DNA of 60,961 nt from Colwellia sp. (GCA_002733765.1 NVWU01000024.1:1-60961), one strand, 5' to 3'. Shown: positions 1 to 11,392, counted from the first letter of the stretch. Made by a program: numbers and translations. Notes: generated by a model not told the origin, from the sequence alone.

Positions 1-3000
1 TATATCAACATTTTGATTGACGGCAGAAACAACGCCTATGGCAAGAGAGCCATTATGGTTAGCAATATGCACATCGCCTGTTGATTGAATATTAACTTGG
101 CCTCCCACTATTTGTTCTATTTCAATCGCGTTGTTAGCAGTCCCTACGATGCCTGACTGCGTAATCAACTTAACATTTAGCGCCTTAATATGTACCGATT
201 GGCTTATTAACGCAGTCAAAATTGAACCTGGAGCTATCACGCTAACAGTTCCATTAATTGCCTCAAGCATGCTTAATTCAGCATCACCTTCTTGATAAGT
301 TAAAGCTATATCGCCTTGATTTGATATTATATTGTTATAGGTAAACAGAGAGCTTTCTTGAACCGTTATATCAGTGTTACCCACTGATTGGATTTGATCC
401 ATTTGATAAGCAATAGTAGTATCAGTAACTTTAGGAGCGACTTCAGTGCCAAATGAATAATCATGAAAGGCACCCGCTTCTAAGTTCATATTGAGAGAAC
501 CCCCAGCAGTAAACTCACTAACATTAAGTGCTAAATTTGAAACAAGATTTTGAAGGTTTGCAACATAAGAAACTGGATTCCCCTCTGCAGAGGTGCTAAC
601 AATATGTTCAATCGCTTGAAGGTTAACACTTACATTATTACCGGCATTAATTTTTAGATCGCTGCTATTATTATTTACCACTAATAATAGCCCAATCATA
701 TTTCCTGTTTGACCAATATTTCCATTGTCAGCTAAAAGACTAATCTGAGTTGACTCAATTACACCAGAGCCTTTAGTATATATGTCACCATTTAGATTAT
801 TGATGCTCGTACTGCCTCCAGGGTTAAAGATGTGACCTGCTAAAATAACATCGGCATCCGTTGTTCCTGAAATAATAATGTCACTCACCTCAACTTCAGA
901 GGTAACCTTAAAATCACCCTGTATAATACCTCTAACCTCTAAGTCTGCGGTGCCTTGCTCATTATTAGTTACATCAATATTACTTATACGTAAATCTTGT
1001 GTAGAATTATTGGTGATAGTTACTTTTTCAAAGGTTTTATTCAATAAAATAGAAGCATTATCACCAATATTTACAGTACCGCTTGATGCATCAATGTTTA
1101 TGCTGCCAATACGGTTGTTTTTAATTCCATTAATGACTATTTCACCATTGTTATTGGTGGCAGAAATATTTCCATCAGTTGTAATTGTGCCATCAGCATT
1201 AATGGTTAATTCAGGGTTTAAAGCACTTAACTGTGCTAATGTGCCATTTAAATTTATTGAATTTGTAAAAACAGGATCGCCTCCTGTCGTTTTATCTGAG
1301 ACATCGCTATGTAAAACTTCTTCAACTAATTTATAAATAGTATCAACTACAAATTCCACAATTTTATCAAGAGGCCAAGGTAACCATTTGGTTACTTCTC
1401 TGACTACTTCAAAGGGTTTTAACACCCAATTTATTATGGTATCAGCCGTTGCATTTGCATCTCTAATAAAACCATTCGCAGCAGATATCGTTTCACTTTC
1501 GATAACTATCTGTGTTGATGTAATAGTACTATCTTGACCAATAGCAATAGTTGAATCGGCCGTTAATTTACCATGTGATTCAGCAATAACTACGCCTGTA
1601 AAACCAGTTATGTAAGATTTAGATATACTGCCAACATTAAACCCTGTGGTTTTAGAAAGTATATTGACTTCTTTATAACCTAATAACTTTGCACCATTTG
1701 AAATATCAATACTATTATCTGTTGTAACATCAACATAAGATTTCGCCGATGATGTTGTGTCAGCGGCATAGGTATTTGATTCAGCTTTAGCATAGGCTTT
1801 AACTTTGGTTGTTAATGCTGCAATGGTAATAGTATCTGCTTTCATATTAGCTTCACCAATGATGACTTTATTGGTATTAACTAAATCTGTATCCGCAGTA
1901 ACGTCTGCATCAGTCAACAGTCCACCCAACGTTAGCCTAGCCTCACTTACTGCACTTAATGCCGAAAGTGACTGAATAGAAATATCATTAACCGCAATAA
2001 GAGCAGCGCCATCTTTAACTTCAGTATTGACAGTATTATCAATTTTAGCTTTTGCATTAGTAATACTTCCTGCTACTAACCCACCAGAGCCACCTGTTGT
2101 ATTTGCATCAGCATATAAATTAGCTGATGAAATAACCTTAATATTTTCCCCATCAATTATTACATTATTACCGATGGTAGAGTTTGTTGTGTTAGTCAAT
2201 TCAGCTTCAGTGCTAGTTATTCCTCCCGCAACAACACCATAAGATTGACCATCAGCTTCGGCTTTTACTTTTGCAACACTACGCGCTAAAATATCAATAT
2301 TGTTCGTTGCAACAAGTGAGGTGTCATTGCCAATTTCAGTAGACACTGACGTTGTCATATCCGAGGTGGCAGTTGAGCCTACACCACCAACTAATGCACC
2401 CGCAGCAGAGAATGCTGCAGACTCAACAAGGTAACTCGTTAAGTCGCTTGCTCCATTAACATTATGCGTAGCTTTAATATCAATATCATTGCCAGTATTA
2501 ATTGTATTACCTGAACCAATCACGGCGCTTACTTTAGCTGTTGCATTTGCTTTAGCAATTGACAGACCAACGGCCAGTCCACCAATGCTAACACCTTGTG
2601 CTTTTGCTTTACTTCTTGTGCGAGCATCTGCAAGTATATTTATATCTTGGCTTGTGATTATTTGGTTAGCGTTACCTACATTAGCTTTCGTGTTAGCGTT
2701 AATGTTGGTCTTGGCATCAGAGCCATTACCCGCTGCTATACCTCCCGAACCCGCTAAGGTGCTACTATTACTTATAATGTCAGAATAAGCGTTAATATTA
2801 AGGTAGTTCACTGATTTTGAAGGTTCTTGACCAATTTCAACCAAATTACCAATACCGCTGGTGGTAGTAGTGATGATATTGGTTTTAGCTATCGAAGCAC
2901 CAACAGCCACCGCTCCGACTGCACCGCCGAAGCCTTTGGCATTTGAGGCTAATCGAGTATTGGCTTTGATGTTAATATTATTTGCTTGATCTATTACAAC

Positions 3001-6000
3001 GTAATTACCCAGTAGTGCTGTGGTATTCGTTGTATCCCAAATTTCACTGTAAGCTCCGCCAAGTGCCCCATAAATACCAGCAGCCCCCCCAATAGCATTA
3101 GCCTTAATATTGTTTGTTGAATTTGCTTCGATATTAATATTGCGATTACTGTTGAGTGTTGCGTTATCAGAAACTTTAGCGATATTAGACACATTATTAG
3201 TAATTTTAATGCCTGAACCACCCACAGCGGCTACTAAACTACCGGAAAGGTTACCGGAAAAAACGTCTAATTCATCATCCGTTTCGGAGATTATTTTCAG
3301 GATTGATTCAGCGAATAAATTTCCGCCTATGTTGGCATTATTATTAACGTTGTTGGTTACCGTACCTACAGATGCGCCTAATGCAACAACCCCAGAAGCA
3401 CTCAAACCTAATGCCCTAATGTTTGTAACATTATGGTTTTTAGACAAAATATCAATTTCTTGTTGAGCCGTTAAAGTCGCCGTATCTGATGTAGTTATTT
3501 CATTGTTTATTGTATTGTTAATAGAAGCTACAGCGGCGCCTGCAGCGCCAGAAATAGCGACACTTACCGCGCCTGTGTCGATAGCTAAATTCGAGTTATT
3601 TGTAGCACGAATGATAATATTTTCGGCTGCTGTAATAACCGTGCTATTCACACTAACATTATTGTTACTGTCATTATTTATTACTCCAACAGCGCCACTA
3701 GCAGCAAGCCCCCCACTAATACCGCCGGCAACAATAGTGCTTTTAATATCATTATCATCCGTTGATTTAACACTTACATTTTGTTGAGTGGTTAATGTTG
3801 CATTACCTTGCACTGCTGCTTGAGTAGTCGTCGTATTGTTAATTTCGCCATATGAGCCACCTAAAGCGGCTGAACCACTTACAGCGATACCACCAACAAT
3901 CTGATCTACTTCACTTACATTAGAAGCTTCTATATTAATGCCTGCACTCGCGACTAAATTGGCATTATTAATATCCGCTTTAGTATTTGCAATAATCGTC
4001 GTATTATCGTAATTGCCATTTAAAGCCACGGTACCCGCCGCAGAAGCTCCTAGGGTAGTTGAGGTTATATCTTTTTCACTTTTAGCGGTTACTTCAATAG
4101 CATTACCCGCATTAACTTTAGCGTTTGATGTTATCGATGAATCAACATATGTCATAATGTTATTCAATGCCATAGAGCCACCTACAGCTCCTGTTCCACC
4201 TACAGCAACACCTGCAATAGCGCTAACAAAATCAACGAATGAATAAGACTCAATGTTAATGTTTCTATTAGCGGTTAAAATGGCGTCATTTACGGTGCTG
4301 TTAACCGTGTTGGTTATATTATTTAACGCGACAGAGCCACCTACAGCTCCCGTTCCACCTACAGCAACACCTGCAATATAGTTATTTAACGTAACTGATG
4401 AATAAGCTTCAACGTTAATATCACCATCAGTGATTAATGTGGTGTTATTTACTGAGCTGTTAACCGTATTAGCTATATAGTTATCAACTAAAGAAGCTCC
4501 AAACCCTAACTTACCGCCTGCACCAGCACCAACCGCAATTATAGTCATTGTTGAGGTATCTTTAGCCAATAAGCTTATATCGCTACTGGCGTTAACCGAA
4601 GAGTTTTGAGCAGAGGCCTTAACGTTTGCTGTAATAGTATTTGCGCTATATGCTCCCGCAAGTCCTAAGCCTGATGTCGCTACGGCAATTGCCCCAGATA
4701 TAGTCTCAATTTTATTTTTATTATTGGCTGCGACACTGACGATATTGGCACCCGTAACGGTTACCCCATCAAATAAGGCTTCAGTACCATTATTGATATT
4801 ATTTATAGAAGCGGCTGCACCGACGCCGATATTTTTACTAACTGATACTGCGCCAGCTAAAGAGCTGATAGTTCTTTCATCTTCTGCTAACAGGTTTATC
4901 GTAGCATTGTCTAAGTTACTATTTTTAATGTAAGCTTGGGTGCTTTGTGTATTATCAACGCCAATATTGTTAATAGTCATCGAGCCCGCAAGTGATGCAG
5001 TGCCACCAACAGCACCACCAGCAGCGAGTGCTTTAATAGTCCCTGAAGAGTTAGCCGCAACATTCATCTCAAGCTTGTTAGTTAGCGAACCACTTATCGT
5101 TGAATTTTCAATGAGGCCCTGAACAACTGAATTAATGGTGTTTTCAGAATAAGCACCTGCGATTACCCCTGAACTAGAGTTTGTTGAAACGACAATGGCA
5201 CCAGAGATTGCATTTAGATCGTTATTGGTATGTGCATTAACAACTAATATATTTTTAATTGATAAGTTAGCCCCGTCAGCTTGTGCTAACGTTTGGCCTG
5301 AAATTTCATTGATAGACACATTACCCGAAACACCTAAGCCCCCTTTTCCTGCTTTAGTATCTTTACCTCCTCCTCCGCTGGCAGCGCTATTAACGTCTAT
5401 GGCGACACTATAAGCCCCCAAGTCAAAGTCAGAATCTGCTGTGACGAGCAATTGATCACTCGTAATTTGTCCTTGAGCCTCATTTCCTGCATTTTTATCG
5501 CCAATTTCGGCAATCGTATCCACATCAATTGTGCTCATTGAAATTGAAGCGCCAATACCTGCAGTACCCGATTTGGAGTAATCCCCAGCGATCAAAATGT
5601 TGTCAATAATTGAATCTGCATCTATGGCAATATCATCAGCATTGATGGTTGCACTTGATTCTATACCAGCATAAGTTTCGCCTTCCATAACATTAAATGA
5701 GAAGCTACCAGAAATACCAAGTTTGCCGGTTGTTGTTCCTGACTTTGCTAATTGAAATAATTGTTGTTTAGAGTTGGCTTTAACATCAATATTGTCAGCA
5801 TTGATAAGAACATTATCTTCAACAATAGCCGTTGCATTACTTATTAAATCAATAAGAACAACTGAACCGCCTGCACCCGCTTTAGAAGGCTCTTTACCTA
5901 ATAATTTTTTAATAAAGCCAAAGGGTACGCCAGAACCCGACATTTGCACAAAATTAATATTATTTGAAGCATTTAGGAATACACTTCCATAATCGGTAGT

Positions 6001-8901
6001 AATTTGGTTTATTTGACTGCCTTGGCCAACTGATACTGTATTGTCGACATCATAATCAATAACACTAACAGCCCCAGATAAGCTGGCTGTTTTTCCTTTA
6101 CTGTTATTAAAGGCATAGTTATCGAACAATAAATTTTGTGGATTGTCAGTTATATGACTTAGTAGATCCTCAGGATCATCAAAATCAATATCCATAGGTA
6201 ATTTTTTTATAACGTCAGAAGCAATATTGATATTCCCTTTGGTATCCACTGTCGACCCAGCGCCAATGTTGGCTCCTGCGTCAATAGTGTAATAACCTAA
6301 AGCTACAGCCCCGCCTATTCCTACGCTATCGGAAGTACTTTGTGAAACAGCACCGACATTTAAACTGTCTTCGACTAGCGTTTTAATATTTATATTGCCT
6401 TGTGATGCTACCTTATGATTAATCGAGGCATTTACCGTATGAGAGGTATTATTAATGGCAATGGCGCCTGAGATATTTAATTTTCCTGACTTTATACCCG
6501 GAAATAAAAAGTTAGCTAAGGTCGGGTTAATACCTAATAAAGAGGTCGCAGCAGAGCGTTGAAAACTTGCCATCATGTTTGTTATTTTTGTACTGAAAGC
6601 ACTGGTACTACCTAGTGCAGAAGCGTCTGCGCGGGTTATGTTATTTTCGACGTCTAATTCAGCGTTAACATTGATATCACCCTTTGCCGAAGTATTTCCC
6701 CCTAAACTTGCCGAGGTCGTTGTTTCTATATCGCTTAAAACAAGTGAAATAGCCGCTGAGCTTGCCCCAATTTCAGTTGCACTTGCGGTAACGGCAACAT
6801 CAATACTGCCTGTTGCACTAAGATTAACGTCTGTCGCTGAAATTGTTACATTCTCAGTTGTTATTGCAGTAGTCGTTGATGCTGTATTTGCTTCCAAGTA
6901 TGAAACGGCTAACGGTTTATTCGTCCCCGTAGTTATTACATTAGCATTAACAACATTACTTGTTTCAGCTGTAATGTTGACATTTTTAACCGCTGTTATT
7001 TTAGTGTTATCTGTGATTACAACCATTGCTTCTGCGTTAGATTCAGAAAAACCTACACTGCCTAAGACTAAACTTGGAGAAGATAATTTCGATTTAGAAT
7101 CACTTTTTGCTGAAATATTGACATCATTAGTGGCATTTATTTCAGTATCACCGGAAATATTAATGATTGCTTGTGCATCTGAATACGATACAAATGGTGT
7201 TGCGTCCATTGTAGAAAACAAATCAGTAATAGTTTCATCATCTATCCCAGGTATTATAGAGTCGTCTTCAGCCAAAAATGAGGTATCAGCGCGAGCTAAT
7301 ATATTAATGTTATCACCAATAATTTTTGCACCATCAATATTTATCTCTGCTATCGCCTTTTTGGTAAATCCGATGCGATTGTCTTGTATAGCTTCAATAT
7401 TTACATCGCCACCTTTGATGTTTGCAGAGCCAATATTTATTTCTACTTTAGATGGACTGGTATTGCCCTCAAGTAACGAGGTTAAATCTGTTTCGTAGCC
7501 ATTCAAAAAAGCTTCGAATAAAGGGCCTAAGAGTCCAGAAGCTATTGTAGCGACAACTGATTCAGTATCAATTGCGAGTAGAGAGATATCACCGCTTTGA
7601 TAACTTGTGTTATTGATGTTTATAGCGTGAGTGAATAAATTAGCATTATTTTCAATATTAATTTCAGGCGCTTCAATATTTAAATTACCTGAGTCTCCCG
7701 TTGAGGCACCGTTTAAGTGATCACCACTGTCGCCATTTGTTACTTGCCGTGTTGATAGTGTGACATTTTCATTTACGGTTAAGCTTTCTGTTGCCTCAAT
7801 AATTAGGTTGGCACCATTTGTATACTGATCTACCAATATAGTTAAATGTTCAGGGTCAATATAAATAGTACCCGCTTTACCCTCGGTGGCGACCGCATTA
7901 AACGTACCTGCAATATCTACCGCTTTAGTAGCACTAAGTTCAATAAAACCTGCATCACCCGATTGACCAGCATTTGCGTTTATTTCACCGGCAGAAAAAT
8001 TAGATTGATTATTTGCATAAATATCAATTGTTCCACCATTTGAGTTAACACCTAAGCCGTTAGCCGAAAGCACTGTACCTTGGGTAAGTTCAATATTATT
8101 CCCAGCTCTTAAGGTAATAGTTCCCGCATTTAAATTGTCTCCACCATTGCTAGCAATGATGCCGCTATTTTGAATGTTGGTGTTGGCAACTATGTAAATA
8201 TCACCATTAACAATAGAAAAATCAGTACCTGTTTCAATATCAGTAGTATTAACAATACTGTTAAGGTCAACATCTACAGAAAATTTTGCCCCTGATTGGA
8301 TAACCCCAGTATTATTAATTTCGTTAGCACTAAGGCGAAGGCCGTTAATTGTATTAATTTGACCTTTGATTGTAATTAAGCCCGTATCACTGATAGGGAT
8401 ATTTAAGTTTTTAAAATCATTCGTTGCTTGATCGGTAGGATTTCCTTCGCCATCAAAAAAACCATCCATAAACTGCTTTGTTGGCGTTGATAAAGAAAGT
8501 GATCCCGTATTAATGACACCATTAGCGCCAATGACAAAGCCATGTTGATTGGCAAAATAAACGTTACCACCTATATTTCCACCTTTGTAAGCATTTAAAA
8601 TACCATCAATTGCTGAGGCTTTATCATGCACTAAGTTCAATAAATTATTGGTACCATCAGGCAAGTAAAGATTTACGGTATTACCTCCATTTACATCAAA
8701 AACTGAAAATGAATTATAGGCATTGTCGCCTTTAATGCTTGTAGTGGTTACACCTGTTTTTGTACCATCAATACTTAGTGTAGTGGCTGTTTTACCATCA
8801 ATTATAATTTGAGGATAGCCATAGGCTACCGCTGCTGTTTGTGTAAACAAAAAACTCGTTAAAGTAATAGCGGATATTATTCTTGTTGATCGAGTTTTCA
8901 T
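1..8901 (-). CDS. Giant TpsA filamentous adhesin (LktA-like), 3' end outside window
   Basis: Secreted exoprotein of a two-partner secretion system. The minus frame opens at ATG 8901. Every 60-base line that I split into codons was free of stops, and the frame is still open at base 1, giving at least 2967 residues. The N-terminus is a signal peptide (MKTRSTRIISAITLTSF..., cleavage near AVA-YG). A TPS/haemagglutination domain follows, with a NANG-type turn (GFVIGANGVINTGSL) near residue 120. The rest is beta-helix style repeats rich in N, T, A, G and V, with units of 53 residues: the coding of a GAVGGS-type segment recurs 159 bases apart at 4174 and 4333. This period matches the tandem repeat known in leukotoxin LktA-type filamentous adhesins. 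It lies 10 bases after the TpsB gene. Surface attachment or biofilm is the family role; the ligand is unknown. Confidence 0.88.
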   Translation of the reverse strand, partial: MKTRSTRIISAITLTSFLFTQTAAVAYGYPQIIIDGKTATTLSIDGTKTGVTTTSIKGDNAYNSFSVFDVNGGNTVNLYLPDGTNNLLNLVHDKASAIDGILNAYKGGNIGGNVYFANQHGFVIGANGVINTGSLSLSTPTKQFMDGFFDGEGNPTDQATNDFKNLNIPISDTGLITIKGQINTINGLRLSANEINNTGVIQSGAKFSVDVDLNSIVNTTDIETGTDFSIVNGDIYIVANTNIQNSGIIASNGGDNLNAGTITLRAGNNIELTQGTVLSANGLGVNSNGGTIDIYANNQSNFSAGEINANAGQSGDAGFIELSATKAVDIAGTFNAVATEGKAGTIYIDPEHLTILVDQYTNGANLIIEATESLTVNENVTLSTRQVTNGDSGDHLNGASTGDSGNLNIEAPEINIENNANLFTHAININNTSYQSGDISLLAIDTESVVATIASGLLGPLFEAFLNGYETDLTSLLEGNTSPSKVEINIGSANIKGGDVNIEAIQDNRIGFTKKAIAEINIDGAKIIGDNINILARADTSFLAEDDSIIPGIDDETITDLFSTMDATPFVSYSDAQAIINISGDTEINATNDVNISAKSDSKSKLSSPSLVLGSVGFSESNAEAMVVITDNTKITAVKNVNITAETSNVVNANVITTGTNKPLAVSYLEANTASTTTAITTENVTISATDVNLSATGSIDVAVTASATEIGASSAAISLVLSDIETTTSASLGGNTSAKGDINVNAELDVENNITRADASALGSTSAFSTKITNMMASFQRSAATSLLGINPTLANFLFPGIKSGKLNISGAIAINNTSHTVNASINHKVASQGNINIKTLVEDSLNVGAVSQSTSDSVGIGGAVALGYYTIDAGANIGAGSTVDTKGNINIASDVIKKLPMDIDFDDPEDLLSHITDNPQNLLFDNYAFNNSKGKTASLSGAVSVIDYDVDNTVSVGQGSQINQITTDYGSVFLNASNNINFVQMSGSGVPFGFIKKLLGKEPSKAGAGGSVVLIDLISNATAIVEDNVLINADNIDVKANSKQQLFQLAKSGTTTGKLGISGSFSFNVMEGETYAGIESSATINADDIAIDADSIIDNILIAGDYSKSGTAGIGASISMSTIDVDTIAEIGDKNAGNEAQGQITSDQLLVTADSDFDLGAYSVAIDVNSAASGGGGKDTKAGKGGLGVSGNVSINEISGQTLAQADGANLSIKNILVVNAHTNNDLNAISGAIVVSTNSSSGVIAGAYSENTINSVVQGLIENSTISGSLTNKLEMNVAANSSGTIKALAAGGAVGGTASLAGSMTINNIGVDNTQSTQAYIKNSNLDNATINLLAEDERTISSLAGAVSVSKNIGVGAAASINNINNGTEALFDGVTVTGANIVSVAANNKNKIETISGAIAVATSGLGLAGAYSANTITANVKASAQNSSVNASSDISLLAKDTSTMTIIAVGAGAGGKLGFGASLVDNYIANTVNSSVNNTTLITDGDINVEAYSSVTLNNYIAGVAVGGTGAVGGSVALNNITNTVNSTVNDAILTANRNINIESYSFVDFVSAIAGVAVGGTGAVGGSMALNNIMTYVDSSITSNAKVNAGNAIEVTAKSEKDITSTTLGASAAGTVALNGNYDNTTIIANTKADINNANLVASAGINIEASNVSEVDQIVGGIAVSGSAALGGSYGEINNTTTTQAAVQGNATLTTQQNVSVKSTDDNDIKSTIVAGGISGGLAASGAVGVINNDSNNNVSVNSTVITAAENIIIRATNNSNLAIDTGAVSVAISGAAGAAVASINNTINNEITTSDTATLTAQQEIDILSKNHNVTNIRALGLSASGVVALGASVGTVTNNVNNNANIGGNLFAESILKIISETDDELDVFSGNLSGSLVAAVGGSGIKITNNVSNIAKVSDNATLNSNRNINIEANSTNNIKANAIGGAAGIYGALGGAYSEIWDTTNTTALLGNYVVIDQANNINIKANTRLASNAKGFGGAVGAVAVGASIAKTNIITTTTSGIGNLVEIGQEPSKSVNYLNINAYSDIISNSSTLAGSGGIAAGNGSDAKTNINANTKANVGNANQIITSQDINILADARTRSKAKAQGVSIGGLAVGLSIAKANATAKVSAVIGSGNTINTGNDIDIKATHNVNGASDLTSYLVESAAFSAAGALVGGVGSTATSDMTTSVSTEIGNDTSLVATNNIDILARSVAKVKAEADGQSYGVVAGGITSTEAELTNTTNSTIGNNVIIDGENIKVISSANLYADANTTGGSGGLVAGSITNAKAKIDNTVNTEVKDGAALIAVNDISIQSLSALSAVSEARLTLGGLLTDADVTADTDLVNTNKVIIGEANMKADTITIAALTTKVKAYAKAESNTYAADTTSSAKSYVDVTTDNSIDISNGAKLLGYKEVNILSKTTGFNVGSISKSYITGFTGVVIAESHGKLTADSTIAIGQDSTITSTQIVIESETISAANGFIRDANATADTIINWVLKPFEVVREVTKWLPWPLDKIVEFVVDTIYKLVEEVLHSDVSDKTTGGDPVFTNSINLNGTLAQLSALNPELTINADGTITTDGNISATNNNGEIVINGIKNNRIGSINIDASSGTVNIGDNASILLNKTFEKVTITNNSTQDLRISNIDVTNNEQGTADLEVRGIIQGDFKVTSEVEVSDIIISGTTDADVILAGHIFNPGGSTSINNLNGDIYTKGSGVIESTQISLLADNGNIGQTGNMIGLLLVVNNNSSDLKINAGNNVSVNLQAIEHIVSTSAEGNPVSYVANLQNLVSNLALNVSEFTAGGSLNMNLEAGAFHDYSFGTEVAPKVTDTTIAYQMDQIQSVGNTDITVQESSLFTYNNIISNQGDIALTYQEGDAELSMLEAINGTVSVIAPGSILTALISQSVHIKALNVKLITQSGIVGTANNAIEIEQIVGGQVNIQSTGDVHIANHNGSLAIGVVSAVNQNVDI

Positions 8902-8911
8902 GTTCTCTCGC

Positions 8912-10618
8912 TTAAAATATGTCATACACAAACATGGCATGAATTTGAAAATCATCTGCTTCTAAAGGCTTATTAAAAATAGGGGCTGCAGCGATAAAAT
9001 CTAATGATATGGTCTGGCCCCAGTGATAGTTTGCGCCAAAACCCATAGATGTTATTTTCTTGTTTACGTCAATGGCACCAATAGGTGCAGAAGTTTTTCC
9101 TCGACCATGATCTACGAAAATACTTATTCGTAAATCTGAAAAATAGTCACTGTAAGTCTGATATTCTGCATTCAAAACATACCCATTATCCGCCACAATA
9201 TAGCCTTCAGTAAAACCTCGAACTGAATTGGAGCCCCCTAATAAAAACTGTTCTGATGAAGGAAGCTGATCTGTGTCACTAACCTGACCACCTGCTTTGA
9301 GGAGTAGTTTGTTCTTATCGTCTGGCGTCCAAATAAAGTTTAGTTCCACGTTAAAGATACCAAAACTGTCTTCACTGCCAAAACTAGGTACACCGACCAC
9401 TACTGCAGGACTTGCAAAAATCATCCAGTCCTCTGAAATGTAATGTAAGTCATTCCCCCAGATCATTGTTTTATGGTCGTTTTTAAAACTATCTACGCCA
9501 TCAAATTCAGTTTCAGAAGTTTTAGCGCTAACACCTAATTGAGTTGTCCAACCGCTATTACCAACGGAGTATAAAGGGTGACTAACATACAAGTTTAAAA
9601 CGGTCGAACCACCTGCTATATTAAATTTTTCTAATTCACCATCCACTATTGAAAAGGTCGAATAATCTATACTTCCTCCTAAGCGAGTACCGTATACATT
9701 TATGGGATAATTATATGAGGTGTAAACCGACTCTGTTCCTTGAGCGTAAACGCCCACAATATAAAACTGATCTCGTTGACCAAATAAACTTTGGTTGTTG
9801 TAAGCAAGGCTAGCTCTTTCTTTTCCTGTTGTGTCTCGACCAAAATTATCAATATATAAAGATAAAACACTATTTTTAGGCTCGAATACCTCAAATAAGT
9901 AATCACTCGTGCCCGGTGTAGGTCCCGATTGGAGGTTTGCTCTTAATTTAATATCGTTAATGGCATTAAATGAAATCAGGTTTTGTTCTAATGTTTTAAT
10001 ATCAATAAATTCACCCGTTTGAGCGTTTATTCTGTCTAGGATATAATCACTATCTGTAAACTCATTTTTTGTTATTTCGATATTAGCGAGCTTAGCTTCT
10101 ACTAGTTGAATATTAATTTGACCATTAGATATTTTTTGGGGAGGTAAAACAGCACGAGCAGTAATAACGCCTTTACTTTGGTAGAGTTTATTAATTTTAT
10201 TGATTAATTCAGATAGGTCAGTAAAAGTTAAACGCTTATTTTCATAAGTGGTAGTAACGCTACTTAACTCCTCCTTTGAAAGAAAATTTGAATCAGAGAA
10301 TAGAATTTTATCTATTTGTATACGTGCATTACTGGAACTAAGAGGTAATGCCATAGTTTTATCACTCTCTATAGCGGAGGTATCAACTGTTTTTTCTAAT
10401 AGAGGATCTTTTTTTAATGACTTAATTTTTTGTTGACGTTCTATTTTTTCAAATTTTTCTTTATCGCCTTTTTGAACTCCGCCAAAGTATGCTTGAGCAT
10501 GAGTATTTTTTATAACAATGAAATTCAATACAGTAATAAAAAATACAATTTTAATTACATTTAAACTAAGACGTCCTCTTATGACAGACTTAACAACGTC
10601 TGCTGTGATTTCGTTCAT
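8912..10618 (-). CDS. TpsB outer-membrane transporter (ShlB/FhaC/HecB family)
   Basis: Outer-membrane barrel that exports the adjacent TpsA. The 568 residues are normal for the family. A hydrophobic stretch at about 20-40 ending in THAQA is the signal peptide, preceded by an unusually long charged N-terminus. POTRA domains follow at about 90-235 (YQSKGVITARAVLPPQKI region), then the 16-strand barrel. The family signature VRGF is at 466-469 and the FxDxG motif (FVDHG) at 501-505. An AAGGAAAGGAGA ribosome-binding stretch directly precedes ATG 10618. It is first in the operon, with the adhesin gene 10 bases downstream, so the two are surely co-transcribed. Confidence 0.93.
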   Translation of the reverse strand: MNEITADVVKSVIRGRLSLNVIKIVFFITVLNFIVIKNTHAQAYFGGVQKGDKEKFEKIERQQKIKSLKKDPLLEKTVDTSAIESDKTMALPLSSSNARIQIDKILFSDSNFLSKEELSSVTTTYENKRLTFTDLSELINKINKLYQSKGVITARAVLPPQKISNGQINIQLVEAKLANIEITKNEFTDSDYILDRINAQTGEFIDIKTLEQNLISFNAINDIKLRANLQSGPTPGTSDYLFEVFEPKNSVLSLYIDNFGRDTTGKERASLAYNNQSLFGQRDQFYIVGVYAQGTESVYTSYNYPINVYGTRLGGSIDYSTFSIVDGELEKFNIAGGSTVLNLYVSHPLYSVGNSGWTTQLGVSAKTSETEFDGVDSFKNDHKTMIWGNDLHYISEDWMIFASPAVVVGVPSFGSEDSFGIFNVELNFIWTPDDKNKLLLKAGGQVSDTDQLPSSEQFLLGGSNSVRGFTEGYIVADNGYVLNAEYQTYSDYFSDLRISIFVDHGRGKTSAPIGAIDVNKKITSMGFGANYHWGQTISLDFIAAAPIFNKPLEADDFQIHAMFVYDIF

Positions 10619-11284
10619 TCTCCTTTCCTTTTTATTATTATTTTTATGGTTTGGGGTCTAAAAGCAACTAACAGCGTTGGCAGGGTTAACACTTTCGCTA
10701 GACTTTTAATTAAATAATAAGCTTAAATAGTCGTTGCATACCGCCAACCGCATCCATCAAAAGAATTATTTACATTTGATGCTACTTCGATATTACTAAG
10801 ACCAGAAGTATTTATAAACTCAATCCACTAAAGTTAGCACTGCTAAGTCGGTGACGATATTTTTGATAATTTCATCGTTAGCTAAATAAGTAATAGACAA
10901 AATTAAATCAATCACATTCGCTTTTAAAAATTTTAGCTTAATTTGTATACCTACCGTATATTTGGTAGAGAATCATTTTAATAGTAATTTTATTCCTATT
11001 TTCTCTGAACGATTTAAAATGTGTTGCCAAAGTGATTGTCTGGTGAGTGAATATGAAAATATTAATCCAGTAACAGCATGCAAATCGCACACCAGAACAT
11101 TAAAAAATCACATAATCAATAACATAGAGAGTCATATTATATATTGTTATTTTTTTCAGAAAAAAGTGTAAAGGATCCTTACACTGATATAGAGCAAGGA
11201 TATAAATAAGGTCTGTTGATCTTTCGTGATTAGATTTTGAGCTATAAAAGCTATTTCGTATAATTATTTCGCCAAAAACAGAAA

Positions 11285-11392
11285 GGCTAAGGAAGGTGCT
11301 TTATATCGAATGCGAACAGGGAGGCCTTAGCGGGATGTTGCCAAAGTCATTTGGTGATTGGAGAGCCAATTTATAAACGCTTTAATTTATTG
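11285..11392 (+). pseudogene. Decayed N-terminal scrap of an IS5-type transposase
   Basis: Reading across frames gives LYRMRTG, then RP*RDV, then KSFGDWRAN, then IYKRFN in order. This follows the conserved IS5-family (DUF4096) block YRLRTGCPWRDLP-xxFGxWNxVYKRFxRW. A stop replaces the tryptophan codon and at least two frame changes are needed, so it is a dead fragment. No terminal repeats or remaining transposase were found around it. Confidence 0.5.

Noticed and set aside
4160..4390. Possible CRISPR-like repeats in the TpsA gene
   Set aside because: The repeats are in frame, 159 bases apart, imperfect and coding; they are protein repeats.
6575..7498. 307-codon plus-strand open frame, and many others from 878 to 8043
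   Set aside because: They are shadows of the long minus-strand TpsA frame: repetitive, hydrophobic translations without any family signs, inside continuous coding on the other strand.
10962..11171. 69-codon frame in the tps-rnpB spacer
   Set aside because: No domain, odd composition, no ribosome-binding site; it lies in a gene-poor, decayed region.
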